From Metallyticus violacea (taxonomy: Eukaryota > Arthropoda > Insecta > Mantodea > Metallyticidae), in contig CM060831.1 in the NCBI GenBank assembly GCA_030762175.1, positions 77,910,001 through 77,974,000 of the forward strand: a DNA stretch of 64,000 nt, in the 5' to 3' direction. Shown here piece by piece: positions 47,606 through 59,274 of the stretch (position 1 is its first letter; every line of letters starts with the position of its first letter). A program made the translations under genes and the position numbers. The notes under the pieces were generated by a model. That model saw nothing but the letters and a program-made list of their open reading frames with translations. It was not told the DNA's origin and searched no databases.

Positions 47606-49680
47606 ATGTAGAAATTAATAGAAAATCTAATTTGTGTTAAATATACCACGAAATAGCATTATAATGCTATTATAAAGTGTTTAATGTTAAAAGTTATGGT
47701 ATTGTGGATGTCAATAATGCAAATGATTAAACTAAATTACATAAAATATTAAAAAAAATATTCGGGTTCCATAACTCCTCCTTAAATCTGTTTGTATATG
47801 AGCTCATTCCTCTGTTCCCTTTTCAGTGCATATACATAATTTACTCTTGAAATGAATTCTTGATGTCTCACTGAACTTTTTACCGCCTCTTGCTCTATAA
47901 TCCCAGTAAGAAACCGCTCGTTCCGCTACAGTTAACAATCAGGCAGAAATGGAGGGGAAAATAGCTGTACAATAGCAACCTAGCACACTGACGCGGTCCT
48001 GCTTATACTAAAGCACGATTAAGAGAGTTTAAGAATGAATTTTAAAAACTAGTATCATAGTTAATTGTATTTACTGTTAAAATAATACCATTCATTATTC
48101 CAAATTACCACAATACAACTAAAATAGCGAAATACTATATTTCAAATTGATCTCGTCTGCATTCTGGACCTTCCTTTAAGTTTCAGGTTATACAAAATCT
48201 CAGAAGAGGGCAAACATAGGCTGCGACCAAGGTTATCCTACAAAGGAAACAATAACTCCATTAAAAACCTTCCTCAACTCTCCCTAGCAGTAACATCACT
48301 CCTGCGCTTGCGCAAGTTAGGCTGAGCCTGCGGTAGGATTATTGTGATTGGTTATCTACATCAAAGACAGCGTATTTTAGTTTATATAAGCATTTCAATT
48401 CTTCATTAAAGATTATCATACAAAAATCAGCACGCTTACAGCCTTAATGAACATTTCACCCTGGTTTTGTCATAATCAGAGCCTGGAAGTTCAGGCATTT
48501 ATTTTGGTTAAAATAGGCGGGCAAAAAGGTCTTTAAAGTACTAAAAATACGCAGTAATATAATTAAAATAAGCATTTATTAAAAGTGAAAACAGCTCGTA
48601 ATATCACTCATTATTAATGAAAATAGATATTTAAAAATGTTAATAATTTCTTTATCAAATAATTAAAGTTAAGCTTGCTTTTCTTCGTTACAAGCAACAT
48701 GATGTTTTAAGGTATCAACTGTTCATAGTCAACCTCTTGTCAGAGAGCACATTTATCATCATGGAAAAAGAACGTTGAAGTAAAGTGATTGCAGCAGAAG
48801 TTATTTCGGAAGGACTCGTACAGTTACAACAGAACATTCACCTTTCAGGACATCATGGAAATGCTGATAAAGAAAACGACAATGACTATGTTTCTTGAAG
48901 TAAAGAACGAAAGTTTAGTCTCCTAGTGATTAATTTTCCTCTTCTTACTCTCTTTAACAGCAAAGAGAAATAAAGAAACGAAGAGAGGAAGAGAGCGAGA
49001 GAGAGAAGAAGAAGAAGAAAAAGCAAACATTACCTTTTCTTCTCATTTTTATTTACTTTTCTCTTTTTTTTCTACCGTGTTTTATAGAGGAAAGTGTCAT
49101 TATCACATCACCAATGTATTCTTCGGTTTCTGACCCCTTGGTGCGACCCTAGCAGCCTTCAGAAAGATGGGTGGCACCACCCCCATATAATGACTCAGAA
49201 AGCACAATGTGTATCAGCTTAGTCAGCTGTTGCCAGTCTTAATTTCCTCAACCGTTACGGGTTTCTGCATCACGTCCTCCCAAATGCCCCAGGAATGTAA
49301 ACATCAAGCGGTTTATCTGCTGGGAACACTTCCCTTTGTAACGGAAGCAGATGACAAATTGCACGTTTACAACAGAAACTTACTAAGGGAAAGGAAAATA
49401 AAGGGAGGTCGCTTGGTACTAAATGCAAAAGCTGTATATCCTCTAATACGAGAATAAATTAACACAGAGCATGTTGCTTTTACATATATGGTTACAATGA
49501 CGTGTCGACCGTCATCAGTTCCAGTTGTGGAGAGGAGAATTTGATGATTTGTAGATATTTCCATGTGCCAGCTTGTAATCCGAACGACGAGAGCACTTTA
49601 CTGCGTCTCTATGGAAAATGTGAAACTTCTGTCGCTGGGAGATTCTGAACTATTGCGAGAAACGTGGCGACATGTAACAA
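47199..49680. other. No gene; (TA)n at 47558-47603
   Basis: The 114-codon open frame at 47199-47543 directly after the mariner relic has no recognisable domain. A (TA)n microsatellite follows at 47558-47603. An exact 18-bp palindrome (atagcattataatgctat) is at 47653-47670. A (GAA)/(GAGA) purine-rich block is at 48960-49025. Confidence 0.5.
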
Positions 49681-49689
49681 CACTACGTA

Positions 49690-50330
49690 GATGCGACTGA
49701 AGCAGCGGGCAGTGATGGTGTTTCCAACCGCAGAAAATAAAAGAGGATGGTTTTATGAATAACTTGCTTTGATAATAAGGGAACACGTTCTGTTTTGCGA
49801 AGTACTTTCCCTTTGAAATTCAACGTTTCTTCAGGCTCGTGAAAGTGCGTTTCTTTCATGCCCTTAAATCCTCGTTTACCTCCCATATGACCTCTTCATT
49901 TGACTTAAATGTGTGTTCAATTAGTAATGTTTTGAGTTTTGGGAACTCAATCCGAGGGAGCGAGATCAGGTGAATAGGGTGGATGCGGAAGCACTACAAA
50001 CTGTGCTGAGTGACGCGGCTGGAATGCACCGACAACAGTTTCTTCTTGGTCATTCCGGGACTTTTTCCATCTTCAATCTCTCCAAATGTAACACGAATTA
50101 CTCCAAAAAGCCTTCACTTTTCCAGCAGGTGGAAAGCATTTTGCCTAGTGCGGTCCACTATTTAGTGCGTTTCCGGTATTTAGTAGAATCCACGTTTCAT
50201 TCATAGTCATAAAACGCCATAAAAACTCGGCTGGGTTCAACCGATGCTCGTAAGCGATTTTGCTTTTGTTCCGGAGTTAGCAGATGCGGCACCCATCTCA
50301 CGCAACGTTTTTATTTTTTGTTTTCCTCCA
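49690..50330 (-). pseudogene. Mariner transposase relic, another lineage
   Basis: Minus strand: CVRWVPHLLTPEQKQNRLRA, a FLWRFMTMNETWI stretch at the first catalytic aspartate (usual F-TRDETWI), PPAGKVKAFW, then VVLPHPPYSPDLAPSD, the third aspartate, and a degenerate C-terminal part to about 49690. It differs from the M2 family in the TPEQKQNR and PHPPYSPDL blocks. Many stops, no intact ends seen. Confidence 0.8.
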
Positions 50331-50334
50331 TGTT

Positions 50335-52110
50335 TAATTCCTCATGGAAAATAAAATGAACTCATCGAAATGAAATGCCCGTGGTCTCTGCTACCTTGCA
50401 CACTTGTGTCAGTATTTATGATTCCTGACCCTACAGCTAATTTTGGAGCTCTAGGAACAGCAAACAGTCTTTGTTGCTTGTTCTACCATGCTTGTTGACT
50501 CATTCAGTCAAACGGTTTCATAGAAAGGGCAGGTAACACCCACTGTATGACAAATCTTCTCAGAGATTTTCTTTGCTGTTATCTATTCCAGCAAAAATTA
50601 TTGCACCCCTAATCTGAACTGTTTTTCACTGTCTTCGAAACGCTTTTGTTTAACAATAAATTAACATCAGAATGATTTTTCAATATACATAGAAAGCAAG
50701 CTTGATGAAAGAACTGTTGGTAGGCGTCAATATATAAGCCTTTCACGCTTGATCTCTGGTAATAAACATTTTGACTATGAAGAAGCAATGTTGGTGGGGG
50801 ACGGGAATCACTCAAACTCTTCTTCAATAAGACTCTCTAGAGGGCGTTTCGCTGTATTTTGGCGGCTATTTGCCAGCCAGGCCTGAGTGGAACGGGACAC
50901 CGAAGGTGATGACAAATGACGCTTCGTTATTCACTTTGCTGATATAGTTTCTTCTTCTAACGTAAATATCTAACGGGTGAACTCAAGTCTCTCTTCGAAC
51001 CACAGCAAGTAATTTTGGCAAACGTGTAAGTTTATTGGGCTGACCAAACGTGCCGGTGCTTGGTACTTAGGCAGCTCTTCCGCTCATCTCATGCGACGGC
51101 AGCCACACGTATATGCGCCTGGAGAATTATGAGACTGCCCCGTTTTGGAAAAAAAATCTAGCCCTTTTATACGCGATAACAAAACGACGCCATCCGTGAG
51201 CAACGGCGCGAAATACTCCCGCCAATTTTGTATTAACATGTCTCATAGGCGAATGCTTATCTCACTGAATTTTATTTCTATTCGCTGGAAAATTTGTTCA
51301 AGCCAAATACTCCGCTATTCGATATTAAGATGAATTTAAACAGATTTCATACTATCAACGAATCAATTTTCTCGGACACCTGCAACTTTGCCGTATGTTT
51401 GCCCTGAAGCAGGGGCTTTTTTCAACCCTATCTATCTACCAAAAGGGATTACCTTTGCATTGTCTGACTTTTGCCAAGACTTTCTGCGTTCGCACAGAGA
51501 CGAGAGCTTTCCCTTACCTGATTACATTATTCCTTAAAGATTACGAAAACTACACTTTATGAATGCATTTAAATACTATACAATATTAGTTCTACATATT
51601 GATTAAGTATTGATTATTTCAATTACTCTGTAATTGACGGGGACTAAGAACAGCTTCAAACTTTATGACATTAGATGTCCGAGCTACCCTGTATTAGTAA
51701 GCGAACCAATTACATAACAAATCACCCTCTTGACATTCATCGGAGAATGAAGTCTGTTTATGTGTTGACGTCAGTTTCAAACTACTGTGAAAGCTGCATA
51801 TTGTAACTGACGAAGTACATCGGAATCGTGTTGATCAATCATTAGAGGAAATAGTTGCAGTGATTTTAAACAATGGAACGAGTGCACGATCTGAGATACC
51901 GTAAATACGTGCACAGTGTTCGCCTTGAATCACTCTTGAAATCCACATCTTAAGGAACACTTGAGAGGGTTTAATTTGTATACAGATGATGCAGTGAAAA
52001 CAGAACCGAGGCTGTGGTTCCGTAGTCAAAGTGAGTAATTCTACAGGAGCGGCATTAAGCATTAGGGCGATTATGTGGAAAAGGAACTACATGGGCATGA
52101 AGAATAAAGC
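50335..52110. other. No gene recognised
   Basis: The region 50940-51250 is somewhat GC-richer. Open frames at 50609-50827 (antisense), 51145-51333 and 51835-52062 (antisense) have no recognisable domain. Confidence 0.45.
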
Positions 52111-52470
52111 CTTAGGGCCGATCTCACCAATTTCTTACTTATTGAGAATTAACTAATTAAGATTTAAGTTAACTGAGAAAGTTAATTCCCAGTTGCATCT
52201 TATGCATTAAAAACAAACTAAATACGCAGCCAATTAGCTAATTCGGATTTGTCATCAAGGCCTTCTGAATTATATAGAATAGGTAATTTAAAAGGCCAAG
52301 GGCACAACAAAGAATGCTCTATACACCATTTGTAAAATACCGGAGATCGTTACGCATTCGTTTTTTATGACAATTGCACATCAGAAATATGTGTAAGGGA
52401 GGAAGACGAGCTGTTCAAGCGTTCACTTGATATGCAGTTCTTCAGGCCGTCACCCTACCTGCTCTATATA

Positions 52471-53560
52471 CGAGGGTAGATCCATAAGTTTCCGGCCTAA
52501 CCATTTTATAGGCATGATAAAGGCAAACACTATATTTCACTTTTCAATATAGTTACCCTATATTGCAATACACTTCTCACATCTTCGAATTAACATTTCA
52601 ATCCCCTCCTCAAAATATTTAGAAGTCTTGTGTGCAAAATGAATATAAATAACATCCAGGAGTTTCGAGAAGAGGAAATAGTCACGGGAAGCTAAATCTG
52701 GGTTGTAGGGTGGATAGTCGATCTCCTTGAAGCCACATTTGTTCACAGCTTCCTTTGAATCAAGAGCTGTGTGCACAGGCGCGTTGTCGTGAAGGCGCAG
52801 CTTTCCTCGCCTTTTCTCTTTGATGGAAGCACGTAGTCTGTGCAGTAGGCCAGCATAGTACTCCCCATTTACTGTGATGTTCCTCTCCTTGAAGTCAATG
52901 AAGAGTATTCCTTCACAGTGCCGAAAGATTGTGACCATGATCTTCTTGGTTGACTGAGTGACCTTGGCCTTTAGAGGCGGTGCTTCGTCAGGTTTACGTC
53001 ACTCCATTGATTCTCTTTTGGACAAGAAATCATAGCAGAGGACCACAGTTTCATCTCCTGTAACAATGGTTTGCAGAACTTCTCTCTCGTTGCCATGGTA
53101 GAGCTCCAAAAATGCCCGAAAACAGATGATTCTTTTGAACTGAGGAAAGAAGTCTAGGCACTAACCTTATTCATGTTTAAATGTTCATGAATAATTCAAG
53201 GATCGTTGTTTTAGAAAGGCCGAACCTTGCAGCTATTTCTGTAACCTTGAGCCGCGGTCTTCCATAATTTCTCCTTCCACAAGAGCAATGTTTTCAAGAG
53301 TGAGCACTTGCAAGGACCTACCTGCACGCTCTTTGTCTTGAATGTTTTCTCGACCCATTCGAAAAAGTTTGGCCTATTCTTTTACGGTAGACTATGAGGG
53401 TGGATACTTCCCCATATACACCGTCCAATTGCTGCTTAATTTCATTTGGAGTGAGTCCTTCTTTTGTGAAGAACTTAATAACAACTGGAAACTCCATTTT
53501 GAACATGTCACAATCTTTTACACATAGCCTTCTTTATGCAACTATATCTGAATAATTGAA
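52471..53560 (-). pseudogene. Mariner inserted in the Harbinger element; near full-length transposase
   Basis: The best-preserved mariner here. From 53506: MEFPVVIKFFTKEGLTPNEI (HTH), RENIQDKERAGRSLQVLT, then the catalytic triad: TGDETV (first D), LHDNAPVHTAL (second D), DYPPYNPDLASRDYFLF (third D). 34 residues lie between the second and third, the mariner D,D34D signature. It ends CIAI, a stop, then GNYIEK at about 52540. Two blocks (53020 region and 53150-53230) have stops or frame changes, including a stop in place of the tryptophan of SMEW. The left end cgagggtagatccataagtt follows a TA. The right terminal repeat was not found. Confidence 0.9.
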
Positions 53561-53880
53561 CACAATGGAGCGGAAGCTACAGCTGCAATTATTTGCTTAA
53601 TAGATAAGGTATGACACCAGATAAGGGTTTGTATGTACTTCTTGTAGCGTTAACTCGCAGTGCACATTCATTGGATAAACGGCTTCATTCCTTAAACGAA
53701 CAGAATACGCTACTTTCAATTGTATTTCGTTTTATGCTGAGCGTTTGACAGTTCAGATAACCAACTTGGGAAGACATAATCTCACTAGTGTAACTTAGCT
53801 TAACTATAACGTAAAGATTCCTGTTTTATGTCATATTTACGTGAAATAATAAGAAACTTTTTGTCAATTATTATAAAAAT

Positions 53881-54078
53881 TCACATGTCTGTTGGGAATT
53901 CTAGATCATGTTCTATAGCATTTAAAATATCTAATGCCGAAACTTTACTCAGCCCAAAGCGCATTTGGAAATCTGTTTTCTGAATACTGTTAAATAAATT
54001 TTGTCTTTCGGAAATTATCCTCTGCCATTTGGGAATAATATGGTCTTCAAACAGCATATTCAACATTCGCCTTGCCAC
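53881..54078 (-). pseudogene. Harbinger-type transposase N-terminal fragment
   Basis: Sixty-five codons: ARRMLNMLFEDHIIPKWQRI, then ERQNLFNSIQKTDFQMRFGL then SKVSALDILNAIEHDLEFPT and a stop. The pattern R-NPF------F--R--LSK-----LL--IE--LEFPT is characteristic of the start of HARBI1-like transposases. The DDE domain that should follow is gone. Located close to the right end of the element, as expected for the 5' part of the gene. Confidence 0.78.
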
Positions 54079-54554
54079 GATGAAAAGTTAATTGAGAATT
54101 AACTGGTTAAATGGCCAAATATACGCCGATTAACTAAATTGGAATTATGACGGATTAGCATACAATTCTTGACGGTGACAATTCTTGACCTCAATTAAAG
54201 GAGAATTAAATTGGAATTAAAAGTTAATTGAGCTCTGTGAGATGGGCCCTTAGTAAGTTATGTGCCTTTCGTTTAATTAAAAAAAAACGTTTTCAAATAA
54301 AATAAATTGGATGTTTCATGGCAACTTAATATCTGCTAAACATAAATATTTAACTTGCTATTAAAACAACAAACCTGAGGTCTGTCCAATACAGACGTAA
54401 TTTCTTTAACTTTACCATGTTTGTTAGTTAAATGCTTGATGTGCACGTGGGATTAGTTTCATTGTTGACCGCTCCGGTTCCCGCCTATGAGAGGTGTGCA
54501 CAAGTTGAAACACGTCTACAGTATAAAGGAGGTGACACGCAACGAACTATTTGC

Positions 54555-55400
54555 TGCTATGAAATTCTTCTATCTTCTCGACAAATCTTCAGCTGACGCC
54601 CATGTAAGGTAACAGAAGGCCTATATGTTCTTCCGTATAACACCGAGATGATTTAAAATGTTTAAAGAGGGGAAATTTTCAAAGGAAGGTGGACTCGGAA
54701 GGTTAGTGCTCTAATGAAAGAAAACATTAACACCGTTGCTGTCATTGTTGGAGAGGATCGTCGAATAACATGAACACTTTCAGAAATACTAAAAATTTCA
54801 TTGGGTTAGGTTGGTAACTGAAAAGTTGCACGTGAGATGTGTTTGTGCACGTTGGTATGTTGTCACAGGAAGATGCGGAGTTTCTTTCAAAGGTAATCTC
54901 TGCTGATGAAATTTGGCTGCCTCATTTCGACATCAAAGCTTTGAGTGAAAATCTCCTCATCACCAACACAAATAAAAACAAAAGTGGATATTTCTTCTGA
55001 GAAAGTTGTGGTCATCTCATTTTTCGATATTCAAGGAATGATTTACCAGTATGTCGTACCTACACACACGACTATAACTGGACAATGCTAAAGAGATGCC
55101 CTGAAAAACAATCACAAAAATAAACGAAAAGCATGTGTCTCATCCTCCCTATAGCCCAGATTTAGTCCCGTTAGACAGTTTCCTTTTCCCCAAATTGAAG
55201 AAACACTCTTGTGGGAGACAATTTCTATGATTAAAAGCAGTACCGAAGCCTACAAAAGGATTGTGAAGGATCTGTCAAAAGTAGTTTCCACATATGCATG
55301 AAGACCAGCAGGTACATTGCATCTAATGGGGACAAGTTTGAGAAATATCATCAAAATTATGAGGATGGAAAAAAATTATGACTATTCTTTATTGAATGTC
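54555..55400 (+). pseudogene. Mariner transposase relic, family M2 copy c
   Basis: Starts at about 54560 with MKFFYLLDKSSADAHVR (N-terminal HTH), then FKEGKFSKEGGLGRLVSALM, NINTVAVIVGEDRRIT, a stop, TLSEILKISLG, a decayed first catalytic block, EKVVVISFFDIQGMIYQYVV then PTHTTITGQC, later HPPYSPDLVPLDSFLFPKLK in mixed frames (third aspartate retained), and FEKYHQNYEDG at the C-terminus. The most complete member of the family but with multiple stops and a deletion around the second aspartate. Confidence 0.87.
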
Positions 55401-55988
55401 AAGTGAAAAAGTATACAGTGACGATTGCTGCATCAATAGAAAATGCTCAGACTAAGCCTTGTAGGGTATGGGATACAAGATTATGTAATACTTAGGAAAT
55501 GGATTGTTAATTTTCCAACGTATATTATATTCTTATGATAAAGCATGACCATCTAATGAATGAAATTAAAAAATAACATATTTGTCCGCAAGAAGATTGG
55601 CAGGCGAAAAACGATGCTGTAATTCAGGAGTATATGAGTGTTCGATAATACAATGTATTCATTTCAGTTATGGACTATGGAAACACTCGTTTTATGTATT
55701 TTTGTAAGAGAATTAATCTAGAGTAAAAACCCTTCTTCCCCCCCCCCTTTCAAAATACACAGACCACGGTAAGAAATTTGCATGTTTTGATACTGTCCGA
55801 GTAACTTCATATCCAATGGATGACATACGGACCAAATATTTTTGGCATAATATTACACTGCACAGCGAGCTCTAGACAATTTTTATTCAGCGACTGTGGA
55901 ACATTAACAATTTGTTTTAGCGTTAAAACTTCTAGCACACTAATGAAAACCTATAGCACTTCATGCATAATTTGGAAACGTTATAGTA
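55401..55988. other. No gene recognised
   Basis: AT-rich gap with a C-run at 55739-55748. Nothing recognised. Confidence 0.5.
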
Positions 55989-55996
55989 CTTTAGAG

Positions 55997-57159
55997 AGCG
56001 GTTCTCAAATTGTGATCCGAAGACCCCGGGAGTTTACGAAGCATCAGATACTGTCACGAGTAATCGAAAGATGATAAAAAAAATACAATGTTTATTTATT
56101 GAGGTAAAGTAAATCAGAATGAAATTGAAGGTAAATCTATTTTCTGGAGGAAGCTTTCAAATAAATATGCCGAAAACTTTGGTCGGGCAGAACTCTCATT
56201 TCCTTGACAACAGCACGAGCCTTCAGGCTGCGAACTGCTTTAAGCTGGGCTCGCCTGACTGCATGGACTAAGAAATCCTATGAAAGTTTTGATGTCTTCC
56301 GTAACAACTTACTAGGGTGAAAACAGAATATAGTTTTCTCCTATTAAGCCCGAAACCCAACTCATTCAGGAATTAGTGTGTCATAATATATTTAACGTTA
56401 GGATTTAGGATTTACGTTACGTCCAAAGCCCCTCCCCACTCATGGCCCCCTGCCATGAGCGCCAGTTTACAATCGTTCGCGAAGAATTTATAGCAACGAA
56501 TTTTTGTATCTAAGCACGAATCAGCTCCTCGCGTTCGTGAGAAATTTATTTGGAATTCCTTCCAGAACTGCATTTCACGACCTTGTGAACAAATAATATA
56601 CTATAGGTTCAGTGCAAACATTTTTTAAAACTCAAACCTTACCTGTCCATCGTCTACAACAAGGTGATCCCTTAGCAGGTGTGCGTTATTGTGAGTGGTT
56701 TCTTTCACCGGTGACTGAAGGGTTAATCGACCCATTGCTTGTGTTATTTTCAGACGAGGGAAGGCTCCATCAAAATGGTCGTGTGAACACTCACAACACA
56801 TTAGTGTTCTGAAACTCTAAATTACATTCAAGAAAACATTCTTTATGATAGAAAAATTGCAATTTGTTTTGCAATTAGCGCAAGGTGCATTAAGCCGCGG
56901 CCAGCTGCAGCATGTCCAAATGCCTAGACAAAAAACCCTGTGCAAGCGGCGGACATTTCTGGAAGCTTTGTACTTTTTTGAGTGAAATATTATGATTATT
57001 ACTATTGTTTAAGAATAAATCAAATAAAAAGGAAAACTTTAAAAAATATGAATTTATTTGATTGTTTATAACTTTAAATGCTGTAAATCAATAAATGTGT
57101 ACATATTTTAAACTTTAAATGTTAAAGGTTCGTGATATAGAAATTTTTGAGAACCGCTG
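55997..57159 (+). mobile_element. Non-autonomous hAT element with perfect 8-bp target duplication
   Basis: Left end agcggttctcaaattgtgat and right end (minus strand) cagcggttctcaaaaatttc form the terminal inverted repeats. ctttagag stands outside both (55989-55996 and 57160-57167), an exact 8-bp duplication, the hAT hallmark. The terminal phrase ggttctcaaa is common in this superfamily. No transposase was recognised inside. The first base of the left repeat (C) appears lost. Parts are shared with 22092-22590. Confidence 0.92.
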
Positions 57160-57167
57160 CTTTAGAG

Positions 57168-58376
57168 AATCTCTCGCAAATATAAATAAAATGTCTTAAA
57201 AAAGTAATTATCAATGTGGACAAAGAGACAAATGAACAGCATTTGTTTACAGTCCAATATTAAGGCTCTGAAACATTCCTATTGTCTGATGTTCTGTTTT
57301 TACACTAAGAACCACAACGTTGTGCGATTGTATGCGCTAATACACATGTCAATGCCGCTACCCCTTTCCCAGCATTGGTAATAATCAAACACAGCTCAGG
57401 TCCGCTGTGGTTTTGTCGCTTCGTATGTCGGTCATCAATTAGAGCTCGATGGAGCAGAGATAACTGGCTTGGTTTGGACACAGATAGCTTCACGCTATTT
57501 TAACAGTACGGCAGGCTGTATTTCACTTTCTGCACATTTTTGCGTCTAAGCTCATATCTTTTAAATTATGCTTTAATTATTATTACTAGGGCATTAGAAA
57601 TATTTATAAGAAAATACAAACACAAAAACATTATAATAATTCGACACATATCACAGCCCAAATTATTAGAGCACTTTCTATTACTAAATTAGAATAATTT
57701 CCAGTCCAAATTGCTGAACATGGAGCGAGGTTAATTTCTTGTCATATTCATCTCTTACTAAAACTAGAAAACACGGGGAAATAATCGTACCAGGGTATAG
57801 ATTAACACTAACAAACATCAGATCAGAACGTCCAGTTTATTACATAATATATTTAGTTGAACTCTATATTGCTTATCGGAGTATATGGCAACACGTTCTA
57901 CTGTTTCTAAGCTCAGCTTCCGACTTACTCGTAACCACACTAAAAACCTAGCGTATTTCTCTATGCGCCTGCGCAGAGCTAGTTTCTTCCCCAGTTCAAA
58001 CATGTGTCACTTGCATAGCACATGGAACCAGAACAGAACATCCTGGCCTACGTGCCAACAATATGCAAACCTACTTGATATTTTTAATTACCTATTATCC
58101 ATAAAATTTAATAATAATAATAACCCCTTTATACCACACTATTCCACAAAACAATTGATTTATAATTATTTCTAATTATATGATAAAAGTAAATGATTAT
58201 ATGTCTATTTCCTTTTTCAGCACATTTCCAGATCTAATATTAATTACCTAATTTTCTTGTTTAATAAACAGTCTTACAAGCATGTTCTTTTTCTTTTAAT
58301 TTAACAAAAGTACCGAATATGAATAATTTAGCAATTGAATTAAAATCTCATTTTATACACAATGAAGTGGAAATTT

Positions 58377-58417
<41 letters not shown>

Positions 58418-59270
58418 CACATTTTATGGCGAACAATACATTTTTTAAACAGCGCATTCATACTTGCAACAGACTTTGAAGAAGGAATATTGTAATAAAC
58501 TTAACATTTATTGCACATGAGAATGTTCTTTGTTAACAAAAGTGATTTGTACGATGTTTCAAGAACCGGAGAGTATGTTGCCAAATTGTATTCCCACAGT
58601 CAACGGAGATTCACAAAAACAATGTACGATTAGGTTGCCTCATAATGTTGTAATTTCACTCAAATATTCAATTAAACATTTCTGTAAGTGTACTTTAGCT
58701 TTAGTAGTTTTCATTCTACATTCATTTTATGTGCCAATGCAATATGGCAACTGGTTTCGTGAATCGCCGTGTAATACAAGTACAAAACATTATAATACTT
58801 TATGCCACACACTATTCAGCTTAAGAAAATAGCGTGGTGGTTATTTAGTATACAGCGTAAATGCATTCTATTGGGAATAATTCAGTAGGCCTACAAAATG
58901 TCATTAAGTTTATTATGTGCAAATGGTACGAAAAAACAAATATATGCATAGCCAGGTTGGAATTTTTTTTTTCAAAAAAATGCCCTACAAAGTGAATGAA
59001 AAACTTTATTTTAAAAAGTACCAGATTTCATTTAAAAGGTTTATGTGAGCAAACTACAAACTTAAGTGACTTTGAAAAGGATGTGCTTTTGGTTTATGTG
59101 ACTAAAACAAATTTCCAGACCCAAAAGCCTCAGGTATTTAAATACAATTTTATATATAAGGACTTTGAGTCTTACTGTTAGGTTTCAGGTATTAAAAAGA
59201 ACTGACAATGGACGCAAAGAAGTGACACTGTGGTAAATGTTCTTACGCATGATGGGACTTCTGGTGGCAC
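57168..59270. other. No gene; (TA)n at 58380-58416
   Basis: Holds a (TA)n microsatellite. Open frames at 57739-57951, 57885-58175 and 58530-58832 have no recognisable domains. Confidence 0.5.
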
Positions 59271-59274
59271 AAGA

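Larger units (their letters stand above)
52115..54249 (-). mobile_element. PIF/Harbinger element, TTA target duplication, with nested mariner
   Basis: Ends gggccgatctcacc (52115) and ggtgagat/ctgtgagatgggccc (to 54249) are inverted, and TTA stands directly outside both (52112-52114, 54250-54252). TIRs with a 3-bp TTA duplication are the hallmark of PIF/Harbinger. A transposase N-terminal piece at 53881-54078 supports this. Both ends also carry aattaact-rich subterminal sequence. About half of the 2.1 kb is a foreign mariner (52471 to about 53560), and no DDE core of the host element remains, so it is a non-autonomous derivative. Confidence 0.88.

Noticed and set aside
47653..47670. Perfect 18-bp palindrome atagcattataatgctat
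   Set aside because: Such AT-rich palindromes are not rare in sequence of this composition; no other signal nearby.
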